From Candidatus Bathyarchaeota archaeon (GTDB lineage Archaea > Thermoproteota > Bathyarchaeia > 40CM-2-53-6): a DNA stretch of 22,069 nucleotides. Where the stretch lies: NCBI GenBank assembly GCA_005888695.1, contig VBBH01000107.1, positions 1 to 22,069 of the forward strand, read 5' to 3'. Made by a program: the position numbers and the translations under genes. Numbering within the stretch: the first letter of the stretch is position 1; each line of letters begins with the position of its first letter. The notes below the pieces were generated by a model that saw only the letters and a list, made by a program, of their open reading frames with translations, ran no database searches and had not been told where the DNA came from. Positions 21,227-22,069 of the stretch are shown piece by piece.

Positions 21227-22069
21227 TCAAACCATAGGTACGAGTTTGAGGGCTGGGTATCCTTTTCCAATGTCGAACTTGACTCCACAGATTGGAGTGA
21301 ATGGTTTTACACCGAATACGAGGAAGGACCCCTCGCCGCTTCGGATTTTCAGATGATAGTCTGCGATCCGGAGAAAGTCATCCCTGATTTTCGTGTGTCT
21401 AAACGCTAATCCAATATTGAGTGCGCCGTAGTCGCGCATATTTGCAGATATTTCTGTGAATCCTGGTAGGGATAGATCCTCACCGTATATCTGTTGGACC
21501 TTGTCATAGTCGATCATCAGCATTTTCGGTGATGATATGTCGTCGAGGGTCTTCCATCCGGCCATGAATGATACCATGTCGGTCGAAAGCTTTCCTTTCA
21601 GAGAGACTTTCCATTTCTTGGGAGTAGAATCTAGATTGAAATCTACTATTCTGACCCTGTCGTCCAACGCCTCATTTCCTATGTAAGGTCTAAGCATCTC
21701 CCCGGCAGAGTCAGCACTCACACTGGCAAGTGGTAAGATGAAACAACTACCGCCCTGATTGACCCAATTTGCCTTCATGATGTTGAGAAACATCTGCACT
21801 GTACTGGGGGAGGTGTTGCTGTCAAGATCGATGAGCACGAAGGATCCTCGTCTCACTCCTCCGCCGAGTAAGGCGTCAAGGTCGACGCTACCTGTTGAGA
21901 ACATGCCACTTGGATGAGGGATCGGCGGGGGGAGCTTCGGACTCTCAATCGTCCCGTTATGAGGGGCGGCTGGCGGAAGGAGTGAGAAGCGGCCATTTTC
22001 TAGGGAATAGAGTCCCTTGTTTAATGGAACCCTAAAACCTCTCAATTTGTTTACCGTGAACGATCTGGA
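21227..22069 (-). CDS. Tandem KaiC-like protein, N-terminus beyond window edge
   Basis: The minus-strand frame is open to the edge, so the gene starts outside. The first visible residues, RSFTVNKLRGFRVPLNKGLY followed by SLENGRFSLLPP, look like the closing strands of a preceding KaiC-like ATPase domain (V-x-K-x-RG...). A proline-rich linker (PKLPPPIPHP) leads to a second domain that opens STGSVDLDALLGGGVRRGSF like KaiC/RAD55 proteins. Where Walker A should be it has LDSNTSPST with no GK(S/T), so this domain probably does not hydrolyse ATP. A Walker B-like PKMLMIDYD remains. An in-frame TTG at 22045 could be mistaken for a start. It precedes the small winged-helix-like gene, suggesting a switch with a DNA-binding partner. 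Confidence 0.75.
   Translation of the reverse strand, partial: SRSFTVNKLRGFRVPLNKGLYSLENGRFSLLPPAAPHNGTIESPKLPPPIPHPSGMFSTGSVDLDALLGGGVRRGSFVLIDLDSNTSPSTVQMFLNIMKANWVNQGGSCFILPLASVSADSAGEMLRPYIGNEALDDRVRIVDFNLDSTPKKWKVSLKGKLSTDMVSFMAGWKTLDDISSPKMLMIDYDKVQQIYGEDLSLPGFTEISANMRDYGALNIGLAFRHTKIRDDFLRIADYHLKIRSGEGSFLVFGVKPFTPICGVKFDIGKGYPALKLVPMV

Noticed and set aside
1..22069. Insertion sequence, prophage or CRISPR array
   Set aside because: No transposase or integrase frame, no terminal inverted repeats and no regularly spaced direct repeats were seen.

Overview
The window is archaeal chromosome, about half G+C, most likely from the Thermoproteota/TACK side (Nitrososphaeria- or Bathyarchaeia-like). 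That placement is inference. It rests on a tRNA-Met carrying three short introns (two at non-canonical positions), a short archaeal-type PRPP synthetase, a tandem Lrp/AsnC-like regulator, KaiC/RAD55-like ATPases, TATA-box promoters with short or absent leaders, and frequent TTG/GTG starts. No insertion sequence, CRISPR array, phage block or rRNA was seen. This is mostly ordinary core and accessory chromosome with a few unusual spots.

Layout. 1-1145 (-): phosphoglycerate kinase running off the left edge. 1258-1405 (+): triple-intron tRNA-Met(CAT). 1457-3478 (+): surface-anchored BNR/Asp-box (sialidase-fold) protein. 3499-4936 (-): rpiA behind a membrane-anchored coiled-coil protein. 5101-6434 (+): a zinc-ribbon protein, a hairpin-rich spacer and a VTT/DedA-like membrane protein. 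6454-7551 (-): DUF72 protein followed by a winged-helix regulator. 7731-8899 (+): a small Cys/His protein split by a one-base frameshift, then a UDP-sugar epimerase whose ATG lies one base after its stop. 8900-9431: gene-free, holding a decayed copy of a small DNA-binding-like gene and several perfect hairpins. 9432-10637 (+): double Lrp-like regulator. 10675-11475 (-): KaiC-like ATPase. 11637-12530 (+): PRPP synthetase. 12735-13007 (+): membrane protein with a C2H2 zinc finger. 13082-13564 (-) and 13672-14136 (+): GNAT acetyltransferase and Tag-like DNA glycosylase, divergent. 14233-16069 (+): ABC-2 exporter pair. 16177-18663 (+): soluble Lon-like protease. 18764-19006 (-) and 19097-19681 (+): small membrane protein and membrane-anchored retropepsin-like protease, divergent. 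19716-20612 (-): ZIP metal transporter. 20831-22069 (-): intact copy of the small winged-helix-like gene, downstream of a KaiC-like protein cut by the right edge.

How it fits together. RpiA makes ribose 5-phosphate and PRPP synthetase activates it, with PGK in central carbon metabolism. The proteolysis genes (Lon-like, retropepsin-like) and the membrane genes (ABC-2, ZIP, VTT) form a loose envelope and quality-control neighbourhood. No single large novel system is evident. The best leads are the three-intron tRNA, the intact/decayed pair of a small unrecognised DNA-binding-like family, the frameshifted small Cys/His gene, the Lon-like protease with a changed Walker B, the archaeal membrane-anchored retropepsin-like protein and the hairpin-rich spacers.
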